A stretch of DNA of 64,000 nucleotides. It comes from Acinetobacter marinus (lineage in GTDB: Bacteria > Pseudomonadota > Gammaproteobacteria > Pseudomonadales > Moraxellaceae). The position numbers were made by a program, and so were the translations under genes. Location: the NCBI RefSeq assembly GCF_900096915.1, contig NZ_FMYK01000011.1:14781-78780 (forward strand), in the 5' to 3' direction. The first letter of the stretch is position 1; each line of letters starts with the position of its first letter. Of the stretch, positions 17,740-26,299 are shown piece after piece. Under the pieces are notes generated by a model, which was given only the letters and a program-made list of their open reading frames with translations, searched no databases and was not told the origin of the DNA.

Positions 17740-18678
17740 TTACGTCCACCAATAGCGCAAAATATGAAAATAGATCGGCGCAGAAAAGCAAATCGAATCG
17801 AGCCGATCGAGCATACCACCATGCCCTTGGATGAGGTGTCCCCAGTCTTTGACGCCTCGATCCCGTTTGATCGCCGACATCACCAAACCACCAAAGAAGC
17901 CAAAGACACAGACAATAAAGCCAATCACAGCGGCTTGCCAGAGGTTAAATGGTGTCAACCAATGCATTGCCACACCGAGTAAGGTCGCAAGCAACATGCC
18001 ACCAAATAAGCCTTCAATGGTTTTGGATGGGCTAAGTTTTGGTGCAACTAAATGTTTTCCAAGTAATTTTCCACAGACGTATTGCAATACATCGGAGCTT
18101 TGCACCACCAAAATTAACCAAATCGCCAACCAAATTTGTTCACCTTGGAACTGTGGAATGTTTATATTGACGATGGCAGGCACGTGTGAAATACAAAACA
18201 CACAGATCATTAGTGCCCATTGGATTTTGCTGGTACGTTCCAAAAAATTGGTGGTATCTTCTTGTTTTAATGTGCTAATTGGAATCAGTAAGAAGATATA
18301 GAGTGGAATAAAAATCGAATATAAACCATACCAATCGATGTGAATCAGATAATATTGATAGGGAATGACAAAATAAAAAGCGATCAATAGCGCCCAATAA
18401 TCACCCCGCCGAGTCGGTAATAACGTAATAAATTCCCGCAGTGCAAACAATGAAATCAGCGCAAATAAAATAATCAGTGCGGTATGACCCAACAGAATCG
18501 CCACACCGAGCACGATCAGCATCACCCACCACGCATTAATCCGTGCATTGAGGTTGTCAATGACGGCATGTGGCTGATAATTGACCCGTTGTTTGAGCAA
18601 GTGACCAATGGTGGACGCCACACTCAGCAAGATGGTGATAAAGATAAACAGCAGTGCGGTCAGATGGGTGTTACTCAT
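17740..18678 (-). CDS. ynbB: Phosphatidate cytidylyltransferase family protein (YnbB-like)
   Basis: A 312-residue membrane protein with about eight hydrophobic segments and the CdsA signature near the C terminus: SPSKTIEGLFGG, then SAIKRDRGVKDWGHLIQGHG and MLDRLDS. CdsA enzymes make CDP-diacylglycerol from phosphatidate and CTP. The match in layout to E. coli YnbB, and its place in an operon with the other ynb homologues, argue for a paralogue rather than the essential cdsA. The ATG at 18678 begins one base after the upstream stop, so it is the last gene of the operon. The real substrate may differ from ordinary phosphatidate. Confidence 0.88.
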   Translation of the reverse strand: MSNTHLTALLFIFITILLSVASTIGHLLKQRVNYQPHAVIDNLNARINAWWVMLIVLGVAILLGHTALIILFALISLFALREFITLLPTRRGDYWALLIAFYFVIPYQYYLIHIDWYGLYSIFIPLYIFLLIPISTLKQEDTTNFLERTSKIQWALMICVFCISHVPAIVNINIPQFQGEQIWLAIWLILVVQSSDVLQYVCGKLLGKHLVAPKLSPSKTIEGLFGGMLLATLLGVAMHWLTPFNLWQAAVIGFIVCVFGFFGGLVMSAIKRDRGVKDWGHLIQGHGGMLDRLDSICFSAPIYFHILRYWWT

Positions 18679-18679
18679 G

Positions 18680-19342
18680 TTATTGATACTCCGCATCTTT
18701 TAAGGCTAATAATTGCTGTCGTGCTTGCGCTAAGAAGACCGATTTTTCACAATTTTGCGTATCGGTTAAGGGTTCACCAAAAGCAACCGTGGAGAGTAAT
18801 GGCAAGGGAATCACCGCACCTTTGGGCATGACCCGATTGAGATTGGTGATCCATACAGGGATAATTTCTACCTCAGGAAATTGTTGGGACAGATGAAAGA
18901 GTCCACTTTTAAAGTCCAACAACTCTTGATCTTCTTCGAGATTTCGAGTGCCTTCAGGGAAAAAAATAATCGACTGACCTTGTGTCAAAGCAGCTTTCAC
19001 AGGGGCAAGCGGATCCTCACCCTGTTCATGTTGACGGCTGATGATAATGCCGTGAAACACATCATGAATCAGAAATCGTTTCAGTGCGCTATGTTGCCAA
19101 TAGTCCGATGCTGCCACAGGATGAGTCTTTTCCCGAATCTGGGTCGGTAAGGATGACCACAGCAGGATAAAATCGATATGGCTATTGTGATTGGCATAAT
19201 AGATGCGTTGTTTTTGCTCAGGCTGACAGCCTACCCAAAGACTGCGTGCGCCAGTCAATAAACGAGTCGAGCGACGTAAAATAAATGCCAAAAAATAGGT
19301 CAATCCTCGAAATAGACGACTGGATTTATTTACACTTGGCAT
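18680..19342 (-). CDS. 1-acylglycerol-3-phosphate acyltransferase family protein (PlsC-like)
   Basis: A 220-residue acyltransferase. The ATG at 19342 overlaps the end of the preceding gene by 13 bases and gives MPSVNKSSRLFRGL; a longer frame exists but starts inside that gene. The catalytic H-x4-D is in NHNSHIDF and the glycerol-phosphate-binding motif is FFPEGTR. Such enzymes acylate lysophosphatidate to phosphatidate at the inner membrane, the direct precursor for the CdsA-like enzyme encoded next. E. coli ynbABCD lacks this gene as far as I recall, so it is an addition in this operon. Confidence 0.9.
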   Translation of the reverse strand: MPSVNKSSRLFRGLTYFLAFILRRSTRLLTGARSLWVGCQPEQKQRIYYANHNSHIDFILLWSSLPTQIREKTHPVAASDYWQHSALKRFLIHDVFHGIIISRQHEQGEDPLAPVKAALTQGQSIIFFPEGTRNLEEDQELLDFKSGLFHLSQQFPEVEIIPVWITNLNRVMPKGAVIPLPLLSTVAFGEPLTDTQNCEKSVFLAQARQQLLALKDAEYQ

Positions 19343-19779
19343 AGCACCACCCCAATGATCAGACCGATCAGATATAGCCACATCAACACCGCACTGCCAA
19401 TAAAATACCGAAATAAACGCATGATACCTGTGAAGCGATCATCCCAATTGCGCACATTGTGCGATGCTTTAACTAGCTTAAAAAATATAAGAGATTGATC
19501 AAGTTGCGTGGTGAATTCGGCTATGGATGTGCCTTGTTGCTGAGCATCTATGAGCTGAGCTAAAAGTCCCTGATCGAAGCAAAAACGCAGATAAAAATAT
19601 AAATGAATCAGTAGGATAAATATCGCAGGAATAATCCAAAGCAACACCTGATGCAACACAGCAATGATAAAAATTCCGCACCACGCCAGCACACAACTCA
19701 ACAAAAAGGCGAGGCTACTTGTACTTAGCGCCAGCAAAGTCTGCGCTTGGAATAGAATGCGATCATTGTGCGGTTCCAT
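19330..19779 (-). CDS. Small integral membrane protein of the ynb-like operon
   Basis: A 149-residue protein with three to four hydrophobic segments (ALSTSSLAFLLSCVLAWCG; VLLWIIPAIFILLIHLYF; a C-terminal SAVLMWLYLIGLIIGVVL) and a polar loop containing DQSLIFFKLVKASHNVRNWDDR. It overlaps ynbD by 17 bases at its start and the acyltransferase by 13 at its end, so it is translated as part of the operon. No known family is recognised. A scaffolding or transport role within the lipid pathway is possible but is not shown by the sequence. Confidence 0.8.
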   Translation of the reverse strand: MEPHNDRILFQAQTLLALSTSSLAFLLSCVLAWCGIFIIAVLHQVLLWIIPAIFILLIHLYFYLRFCFDQGLLAQLIDAQQQGTSIAEFTTQLDQSLIFFKLVKASHNVRNWDDRFTGIMRLFRYFIGSAVLMWLYLIGLIIGVVLCQV

Positions 19780-21193
19780 GCTGATGCCATTGTTCCAATT
19801 GAGCGAGATTGTCGTGTTTCAAAACGATCCAAGGACGTGCCTGTTGAATCAATTGCATGCCTTGATCAGGGCTTTGCACGACGCCACGTTGTAGTAGCCA
19901 TGCGATCAACACGGTACTACTTCGAGAATAGCCCAAAGCACAATAAATCAACAACTTTTTTACATCCTGAGTATGGGATAAATCTGCGGATTCAAACGGT
20001 GAGGATTGCAATGTTGCAGGTTGACTTGGTGTAGATTGAGTCGCTAAAGATTGCACCTCTGCAAAAAGATGCGCGAATCGTTGTACCGCTTCATCTAGTT
20101 GCTGAGCCTGAATGGGAATGAGATCAAGACTATAAAAGGCTTCAAACGATTGCTGCACCCGTTTGGCATGTGGCAGTTCGGCACAGCAGTCAAACAGTGC
20201 ATCATAAGCATTGGCGTGTTCTGCCGTAGGAATGCGCCCCAAATAAATCTCAACATTCTCAACGCAGATAATCAGATTGTCCTCAGGATGCGAACGTGTC
20301 CACAGCCGACTATTGCACCATGCCATCAGTAAATAAGGTGCTAATAACAAGCGACTAGCAATCGACATCGTACCATTGCTATGCTTTTGAAATACCGAGG
20401 GTTGTTTGAGTAAATAAGCCAGCGCCACCAATGCCAAAGATAACGCAGGATAAAGCAACCATAAAAAACCACCACCGAACGCAAAGGCAATTGCGCTCAA
20501 GATAATTGCCAGTACAGCATAAAAGCTGGCAAGTTTCACATGCTTCGCCGTCAGCTTTTGCCGACCACAGCGTAACGGACTATAGCCATCTAAGGGAAAT
20601 AGCCACATACAGATCGCACCAACCATGAGCCCTGTGGGGATATCAATAAAATGATGTTGCCATGTGGTCAGTACCGACAGTCCGATAAGAAATGACCACA
20701 GATGCACCAACCATCGCCAAGATGGTTTGATATGACGACGGAAAAAATCCCATAAAATCACTAATAAAATGATGTGCAAAGAGGGCGCTTGATTAAAGGG
20801 TTTATCAAAACCCATTAAAATATCAAACCATGTGCCGAAAAATCCTGAGATTTCAGGGCGCTCAAAACTGAATTTTAAGGGAAATAGAATAAAACAGCTG
20901 ACAGCGATCAATTGTGCGCTGAGTAAACGTAAAAACTGCTGGCGAAGTTCAAACGTTGTAAAACACAGCAGTAAGGAGATGCCATAAAATAAATCAATCG
21001 ACCAATACGGCACGATCGTCCATGGTAATAATGGAATATGCTTTTCCCATGCATAGACGATGCTGGGTACAGCGTCCAATTGGCTGGCATAGTGGTTGGC
21101 GAAACCGTAAGACCAGAAGAAAAAGGGTGCCAACACGACTAAGCATAAAATGCCATATTGCCAAACACCACGTTGTGGCGGATTGATAATCAT
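19763..21193 (-). CDS. ynbD: PAP2-type membrane phosphatase fused to a dual-specificity phosphatase (YnbD-like)
   Basis: A 476-residue fusion. The N-terminal half has about six membrane segments with PAP2-like residues (NQAPSLHI and TTWQHHFIDIPTG, the SxxH and H-x3-D-type motifs). The C-terminal soluble domain has the Cys phosphatase loop C418-x5-R424 (CALGYSRSS) and an upstream acidic region. PAP2 enzymes remove phosphate from lipid phosphates or pyrophosphates; dual-specificity phosphatases act on proteins or phosphoinositide/PGP-type lipids. The same fusion occurs in E. coli YnbD. It lies 3 bases after ynbC. Dephosphorylation of a phosphatidyl-alcohol-phosphate intermediate is a reasonable guess, as in PGP phosphatases. 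Confidence 0.88.
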   Translation of the reverse strand: MIINPPQRGVWQYGILCLVVLAPFFFWSYGFANHYASQLDAVPSIVYAWEKHIPLLPWTIVPYWSIDLFYGISLLLCFTTFELRQQFLRLLSAQLIAVSCFILFPLKFSFERPEISGFFGTWFDILMGFDKPFNQAPSLHIILLVILWDFFRRHIKPSWRWLVHLWSFLIGLSVLTTWQHHFIDIPTGLMVGAICMWLFPLDGYSPLRCGRQKLTAKHVKLASFYAVLAIILSAIAFAFGGGFLWLLYPALSLALVALAYLLKQPSVFQKHSNGTMSIASRLLLAPYLLMAWCNSRLWTRSHPEDNLIICVENVEIYLGRIPTAEHANAYDALFDCCAELPHAKRVQQSFEAFYSLDLIPIQAQQLDEAVQRFAHLFAEVQSLATQSTPSQPATLQSSPFESADLSHTQDVKKLLIYCALGYSRSSTVLIAWLLQRGVVQSPDQGMQLIQQARPWIVLKHDNLAQLEQWHQHGTAQ

Positions 21194-21196
21194 GGT

Positions 21197-22960
21197 TTAC
21201 TCTGCGATACGCTGTGCCACGGAAACGGTAAAAATACCAAATTCATCAATACGTTGATCGACTTTTTTAAAGCCTGCTTGTTCCACCAAAGCGTCCATCT
21301 CAGCTTGCGCACGTAGACGCATTACCCATGCTTGCCCTTGACGGTGTGAGGTCAAGGCACGTGCGATAAACTCTTGTTGCGGATGCCAGATTTGCCCTGT
21401 GTAAATCAGATAACCACCGACTTCAACACAATTCGACAAACCTGTTAAGGAATTGCGTAGCCAAGCATTGTCTGCAAATAACTCATAAAGTCCAGAGACT
21501 ACAGCCAGATTGACTTTCGGTTCGATCGCCGCCAAATCTTGTGCATCAAAAGCATCGCCTTGCACAAACTGCGCAATATCATGCAAGCCACGTTCATGAA
21601 TCAAGGCTTGTCCCGCATCGACGTTGATGTCGCTATAATCCCGCAACAAGATCGAGGCAGGACGTTCACTGAGCTGCGCCACGGCATCCAAAATATAGCG
21701 CCCATGCCCCGCCGCAATATCGAGAATACGCACCGCTTGACCTTCGGTGCTCAATTGCTGGGCATACTGTTTTAACATCAGCTCCAGATTTTGCTTACGC
21801 ACACGAATGCCACGCCAGCCGATCGCATTGAGGTATTGTTTATCGATGAGCTTTCCGAGCGGATTTTTACTTTCCATTTGATTGCGATAGACAAAATCGA
21901 GCGTTGAACCTGAGTCATAACCTGTCTTTTCCCCGATTTTTAACCCTTTGGAAAATAGACTGCCAATTTTTAAATTCTGTTTTGCCAGTTGCCAGTAGGC
22001 ATTTTTTAGTGATTTGGCGGGTAAAGGCGTAGAAATCTGCTCGGCAATGGCACAGCTACTGCCGATCACATCAGCATCTAAGACGTTGAGTTGATGCGAG
22101 TGCTCAAAGTTTGCCAAGATAAAGCGACGCATCTTTTCGATGGCGAGATGACGATCCTTTTCACCCAAAGTGTCGTGATAAAAGCCTTCTAGCACATGCC
22201 ATTCTTTATTGGGATGTGCTAATTTTTCAAAAAAACTGCGCTGTGGTGGCTGACGCACCACGAAATCGGCAGAAGAACTGAGTACCTGCGTCGGTACAAA
22301 GATATTTTGTGCATCAGCGACAATTCGATCACTCGCCTCATACAGCCCAAGCAACATCCGCACCGAGATCGCTTTGGCAATCATCGGGTCTTCATCATAG
22401 CTTTTGGCACGGGCTTGATCATGGGTCAGCATCTTGGCTTTGACATAGCTGGTAATAAAGAAATTACCACGGACTTTTGCCAGTGCGGTCAAACCTGCAC
22501 GAGCGAAAGGCACATAGAGCTTAATATCAAATGCAGGCGAGGCAAGGCACAGCGCACGGATTTTTGGCGCATAGTCATGAACCCAAGTGGCAGCAAGCAC
22601 GGCGCCAACGCTTTGCCCAATCACCGCAATATTTTCTGTTTTGATTTGATAGGACTGATTGATATGGCGCACAAAATATTCTAAATCCAGCACCACCGCA
22701 CTAAAACTTGGTGCATCACCACGTGCACCCTCGGTATGTCCATGTCCACGTTGATCCCATGCAAAAAAATCAAACTCAGGCAAATCCAGTTCACTGACTA
22801 AATGTGCCATACGCTCGGCATGTTCATGCCCACGATGCAGAAGAATAATCGCTTGCTTATCTGCTGCGGGTGTATCAATGGATTGATTGCTTTGCCAATG
22901 TTGATAGACGATGTGCTGTCCATCATGGCTTTGAAATTGCTGTTTGTGGTTGTTATACAT
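21197..22960 (-). CDS. ynbC: Alpha/beta hydrolase fused to SAM-dependent methyltransferase (YnbC-like)
   Basis: A 587-residue bifunctional protein. The ATG at 22960 has AGGAAAA upstream and is preferred to one 24 bases earlier. The N-terminal domain is a monoglyceride-lipase-like hydrolase: ILLHRGHEHAERM, FFAWDQRGHGHTEG and the nucleophile in VIGQSVGAV (GQSVG). The C-terminal domain has a class I methyltransferase motif I, ILDIAAGHGRYILD, and a later FVQGDAFD acidic region. E. coli YnbC has the same fusion. Together the domains could deacylate and methylate a lipid head group or acyl product; the substrate is unknown. The order ynbA-ynbC-ynbD is tightly spaced. Confidence 0.9.
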   Translation of the reverse strand: MYNNHKQQFQSHDGQHIVYQHWQSNQSIDTPAADKQAIILLHRGHEHAERMAHLVSELDLPEFDFFAWDQRGHGHTEGARGDAPSFSAVVLDLEYFVRHINQSYQIKTENIAVIGQSVGAVLAATWVHDYAPKIRALCLASPAFDIKLYVPFARAGLTALAKVRGNFFITSYVKAKMLTHDQARAKSYDEDPMIAKAISVRMLLGLYEASDRIVADAQNIFVPTQVLSSSADFVVRQPPQRSFFEKLAHPNKEWHVLEGFYHDTLGEKDRHLAIEKMRRFILANFEHSHQLNVLDADVIGSSCAIAEQISTPLPAKSLKNAYWQLAKQNLKIGSLFSKGLKIGEKTGYDSGSTLDFVYRNQMESKNPLGKLIDKQYLNAIGWRGIRVRKQNLELMLKQYAQQLSTEGQAVRILDIAAGHGRYILDAVAQLSERPASILLRDYSDINVDAGQALIHERGLHDIAQFVQGDAFDAQDLAAIEPKVNLAVVSGLYELFADNAWLRNSLTGLSNCVEVGGYLIYTGQIWHPQQEFIARALTSHRQGQAWVMRLRAQAEMDALVEQAGFKKVDQRIDEFGIFTVSVAQRIAE

Positions 22961-22991
22961 ATTTATTTTCCTATATTGATTCAAGTCGATC

Positions 22992-23648
22992 CTAATCTTT
23001 GTGATGTAATAGTCCTTGTCGAATACGATTAAAAATGGTCAGTATTAATAACACACTCGATAGCAGTAATATGCCATTGATCACTGTATCAATCTGTTGA
23101 ATTTGTATATTTTGAAACTTTGCTTGTAGTGTTGGACTCAAGGCAATAATCACTGCCAATACACTGATCACAAAGGCACGATCGCTTTTGCCCATTGGGC
23201 CATCATAGCGACGTTCGGCACCAATAATCGGCGCCATGACCCCTGCATATTCCGCTAGGATTGCCAAAAAAATAAATAAAAATAACAGCTTATGACTAAT
23301 TAAAGTAAATGCAATCAAACATAGATAAAGTGCACTGTCGCTGATCACATCGCACAATTCATTGAGATACGCACCGAGGTGGGACTGTTGCCCAAACTCA
23401 CGAGCCAGCATGCCATCGATGGCATTACACGCCATGCGCAGCAACATCCACACGGGCAACAAAAGAAAGTACCAGATCGAACCATGAGGCGACTGCACAC
23501 TAAAATAAATCCCAATCGCCACAAAGACTGAAACCAGCATACTGCCTAGCGTCACCATATTGGCAGTGACGCCCAGTCGATACAGCCCTTTGACCAAGGG
23601 TCGAAGTAGGTTTTGAAAGGCAGGCTTGAGCTGATAGATGGATGGCAT
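22992..23648 (-). CDS. ynbA: CDP-alcohol phosphatidyltransferase family protein (YnbA-like)
   Basis: First gene of the ynb-like operon, 218 residues. The start at 23648 (MPSIYQLKPAFQNLLRP) is chosen because E. coli YnbA begins similarly; a TTG start at 23690 is possible, and neither has a clear ribosome site. The CDP-OH signature is NAIDGMLARE...LGAYLNELCDVISD, with Asn in place of the first Asp and Asn at the third Asp position of the canonical D-x2-DG-x2-AR-x8-G-x3-D-x3-D. I recall the first substitution in E. coli YnbA too, so it may mark a distinct subfamily. About six membrane segments follow. It would transfer a phosphatidyl group from CDP-diacylglycerol to an unidentified alcohol. Confidence 0.87.
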   Translation of the reverse strand: MPSIYQLKPAFQNLLRPLVKGLYRLGVTANMVTLGSMLVSVFVAIGIYFSVQSPHGSIWYFLLLPVWMLLRMACNAIDGMLAREFGQQSHLGAYLNELCDVISDSALYLCLIAFTLISHKLLFLFIFLAILAEYAGVMAPIIGAERRYDGPMGKSDRAFVISVLAVIIALSPTLQAKFQNIQIQQIDTVINGILLLSSVLLILTIFNRIRQGLLHHKD

Positions 23649-23799
23649 GATGAATTGCGCAGTCTTATTGTTCAGTTTTAATAAAATCAATGATCAATTC
23701 AGTGTATCGGTTTTTTGTTCGAAGTTAAATCTTTATTATGCGTTGTTGTCGTTGCATATTTTCATGACGCCATCAAGAATATGCGGACGTCATGAATCG

Positions 23800-24306
23800 T
23801 TAAGTGTTTCGGTCAGAATGTGAATCGCCAAGCCATTTGTACATCACCAAAGCATCGACCAAGCCTTGGGTTGGGTGATTAAACGCCTTTGGTAATCGCC
23901 CAACAATGTCAAAGCCAAGTTTTTGCCAAAGTCGCACAGCACCTGCATTGCTTGATGCCACAAAGTTAAATTGCATCGACAAATAACCTAGCTCACGGGC
24001 GATTTGCTGCGAGTGTTCACACATCTGCGCCGCCACGCCTTGCCCACGTGCTGCTTCGGACACCATGTAACCACAATTACAGACATGCGCACCTGCAGCA
24101 GCGTGGTTGGTTTTGATGTAGTACGAACCGAGAATTTCCCCATCTTTTTCAAAAACAAAGGTTTGACGAGGTAAATTCATCCATTGATGAAAAGCCTCCT
24201 CTTGACTGATGTTTCGATCATAGGCATAAGTCTCGCCCGCTTGGGCAATGGGTTTGAAAAAAGTCCAAATTTGAGCAAAATCTTCGCTGCTTGCTAGTCT
24301 AATCAT
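23800..24306 (-). CDS. GNAT family N-acetyltransferase
   Basis: A 168-residue acetyltransferase with the acetyl-CoA-binding block CNCGYMVSEAARGQGVAAQM (R/Q-x2-G-x-A/G) followed by the LGYLSMQFNFVASSNAGAVRLWQKLGF segment typical of motif B (given here only as a landmark: N-A-AVRLWQKLGF). The start MIRLASSEDF at 24306 follows GGTGAAG; an earlier in-frame start adds five residues. The substrate cannot be read; similar proteins acetylate small amines or antibiotics. It is separated from ynbA by 150 bases and is probably independent. Confidence 0.9.
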   Translation of the reverse strand: MIRLASSEDFAQIWTFFKPIAQAGETYAYDRNISQEEAFHQWMNLPRQTFVFEKDGEILGSYYIKTNHAAAGAHVCNCGYMVSEAARGQGVAAQMCEHSQQIARELGYLSMQFNFVASSNAGAVRLWQKLGFDIVGRLPKAFNHPTQGLVDALVMYKWLGDSHSDRNT

Positions 24307-24409
24307 GTTCACTTCACCCACTTTTGCGTCCGCTATATTGTGCAGAATATATTAACGGTGCAAAAGATTAAAAATATAAAATTCAAAGACTTTAGTCTAG
24401 ATTTGACGA

Positions 24410-25504
24410 TTAACAGCGTTGTAATAGATTAAAGCGTTCATCTTCACGCTTATGCGCACTGACTTGTTGTAAGACTTTATGGATAAAGCGTAACTTATCT
24501 AAGACGGTACTCGACAGTACAAATGGATAGGCATCTTCCAGTCCCATACTTTGGTTCAGCGAATTTAGACCATACGTGAGCGCAAACCAGTTATTTAAGG
24601 TCAGTTCAAAATCTTGCGCATGGGTGGGTGATTCGGTGAAGCGCAGTTCAGGGCCGTTCTTATGGCGTTTTTCCACGGTCATGCCGATATGATACGCCGT
24701 ATCTAAGGTGCTGATCATGTGTAGATAATGCGCCCAAGTTTCCGCCCAATCTTCCCAAGGATGGCTGGTGGCATAAGTGCTGATAAAGCGTTCTTGCCAA
24801 TCTTTTTGCGCACCGTGTTCATAATAGTTTTGGAGGGCTTGGCTATAATCTTGACGCTCGTCTCCAAAAATCTGCCGAAACTCAGCCAGCCACGGGGTAT
24901 CTGCGATCAACACATCAAAATAGTAGTGTCCACTCTCATGGCGAAAGTGTCCAAGTAGAGTGCGATAGTTTTCGCCCATGGTAATGCGGGTTTGTTCTCG
25001 ATAGAGATGATCTGCCTCAAAGGCATTCAAGGTAATCACCCCATTGGCATGACCTGTCATCACGGGATGGTCTTCGGTCGGTACCAAAAACTGAAAACTC
25101 AAACCGAGCGCATCATCAGGGCTGGTTTTTGGTCGTGGGAAAATATCGAGACGCTGGGTGATATATAAAAAACGGCGTTTGGCGATTTCGAGTTTTGCCC
25201 AATATTCAATATTTTTTTCTTCGTGCAGATTCGGGATCACCGAGGTCAATTGACATGAGCAACAATAAGCTGAGGGATCGTCAGCGTCGATCATCCAATT
25301 GCAGACATGATATTCTTGATAGTTGGCGCACGGGCGGTATAGTTTTTCCGAACCATCAAGCGCAAGCCAGCCTTGTTCGGTTTGCTCGAACGTCGCCATA
25401 TCTTGACTTGTCGGTAAATAACCCACCACTTTATTGCAAGAGATGCATAAGCTGTTGCTATACATGATTTGCGCATGGCAATGATTACAATAAAAAACTT
25501 TCAT
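24410..25504 (-). CDS. Putative zinc-binding metallopeptidase with N-terminal zinc ribbon
   Basis: A 364-residue protein. The N terminus has a zinc ribbon (C6-x2-C9 and C20-x2-C23 in YCNHCH...LCISC) and a further pair of Cys around 81-84 (CCSC). The catalytic motif H189-E-S-G-H193 (FRHESGHYYF) is followed by a DWQERF-x-ATSHPWEDWAETWAHYLH region whose Glu can act as a third ligand. This layout matches the bacterial zinc_peptidase/Peptidase_Mx family (DUF2248). The role is unknown; no signal peptide is seen, so cytoplasmic action is likely. Confidence 0.88.
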   Translation of the reverse strand: MKVFYCNHCHAQIMYSNSLCISCNKVVGYLPTSQDMATFEQTEQGWLALDGSEKLYRPCANYQEYHVCNWMIDADDPSAYCCSCQLTSVIPNLHEEKNIEYWAKLEIAKRRFLYITQRLDIFPRPKTSPDDALGLSFQFLVPTEDHPVMTGHANGVITLNAFEADHLYREQTRITMGENYRTLLGHFRHESGHYYFDVLIADTPWLAEFRQIFGDERQDYSQALQNYYEHGAQKDWQERFISTYATSHPWEDWAETWAHYLHMISTLDTAYHIGMTVEKRHKNGPELRFTESPTHAQDFELTLNNWFALTYGLNSLNQSMGLEDAYPFVLSSTVLDKLRFIHKVLQQVSAHKREDERFNLLQRC

Positions 25505-25671
25505 ATCCGCTAAAACTAAAAAGAATCGTGTTCGATCATAGGGTAATTAGCTGTGATTGAAAAGTGCATTGACCTAGAAGTCGTAGAAAACTCGCAAAAC
25601 GAAGCACAGGTCAGGGCTTTATTTTTGCATTGGTAAAGTCGGTATAAGTGTCTGTATCAGCAGATTTAATC

Positions 25672-26034
25672 TTATTCTACTTTTAAAATGGTATTGGTCA
25701 GCACATTCATCAGCACAAAACGGTCATTGACCTTGACCCATTGCTGGTAACGAGACGGTTCACTGAGTTGACGATGATCTCGATAATCAACCCGCTCGGC
25801 ATGACGAAACTCTTCTGGTAAGGCTTGTCCTGCTTTGAGCGGGGCGTTATGACGTTGCTGTTTTTTGCCTTGACCTCGACCTTTGTCATTTTTCTGGCGC
25901 TCATCGCCTTGCCCGTGTCGATCTTGCTCAAAAGACGGATCATGCGGATGCTGGTTGTCTTTTGGCTTTGCAAACGTGGTTTGCCCTGCCATTAAGCTCA
26001 GCATAACAATAATCAATCCAGCAAGTTGTTTCAT
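25672..26034 (-). CDS. RcnB-like periplasmic protein
   Basis: A 120-residue exported protein with a signal peptide ending near TFAKP. The middle is highly charged and His/Gln-rich (DQHGQGDERQ, GRGQGKKQQRHN), followed by the RcnB-type C-terminal domain YQQWVKVNDRFVLMNVLTNTIL. E. coli RcnB takes part in nickel/cobalt homeostasis in the periplasm. No rcnA efflux gene is nearby, so the role in metals is uncertain. The His-rich middle could bind metal. Confidence 0.82.
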   Translation of the reverse strand: MKQLAGLIIVMLSLMAGQTTFAKPKDNQHPHDPSFEQDRHGQGDERQKNDKGRGQGKKQQRHNAPLKAGQALPEEFRHAERVDYRDHRQLSEPSRYQQWVKVNDRFVLMNVLTNTILKVE

Positions 26035-26299
26035 ACGAGCAACCTATTCAATTGGGTGTGTGCCAGCAATCATAACCGATTGGCTTTGGCTGTTGATGAA
26101 TTTGGTTTTACTTTTACGTGAAAACTATGTAGAAACGATGGATTTTTGTGCATGGAAATGACAATAGATGAGAATCATTTCCGATGGTTTGGGTCATTTT
26201 TCATGGTCATGGTGTACTGAGCAATGAATTTGACGATGCGTCGTCTGAATCGCAACAGACCCTAATCAAAGTGGTTGAAATGCAAAAATCATCTATCGA

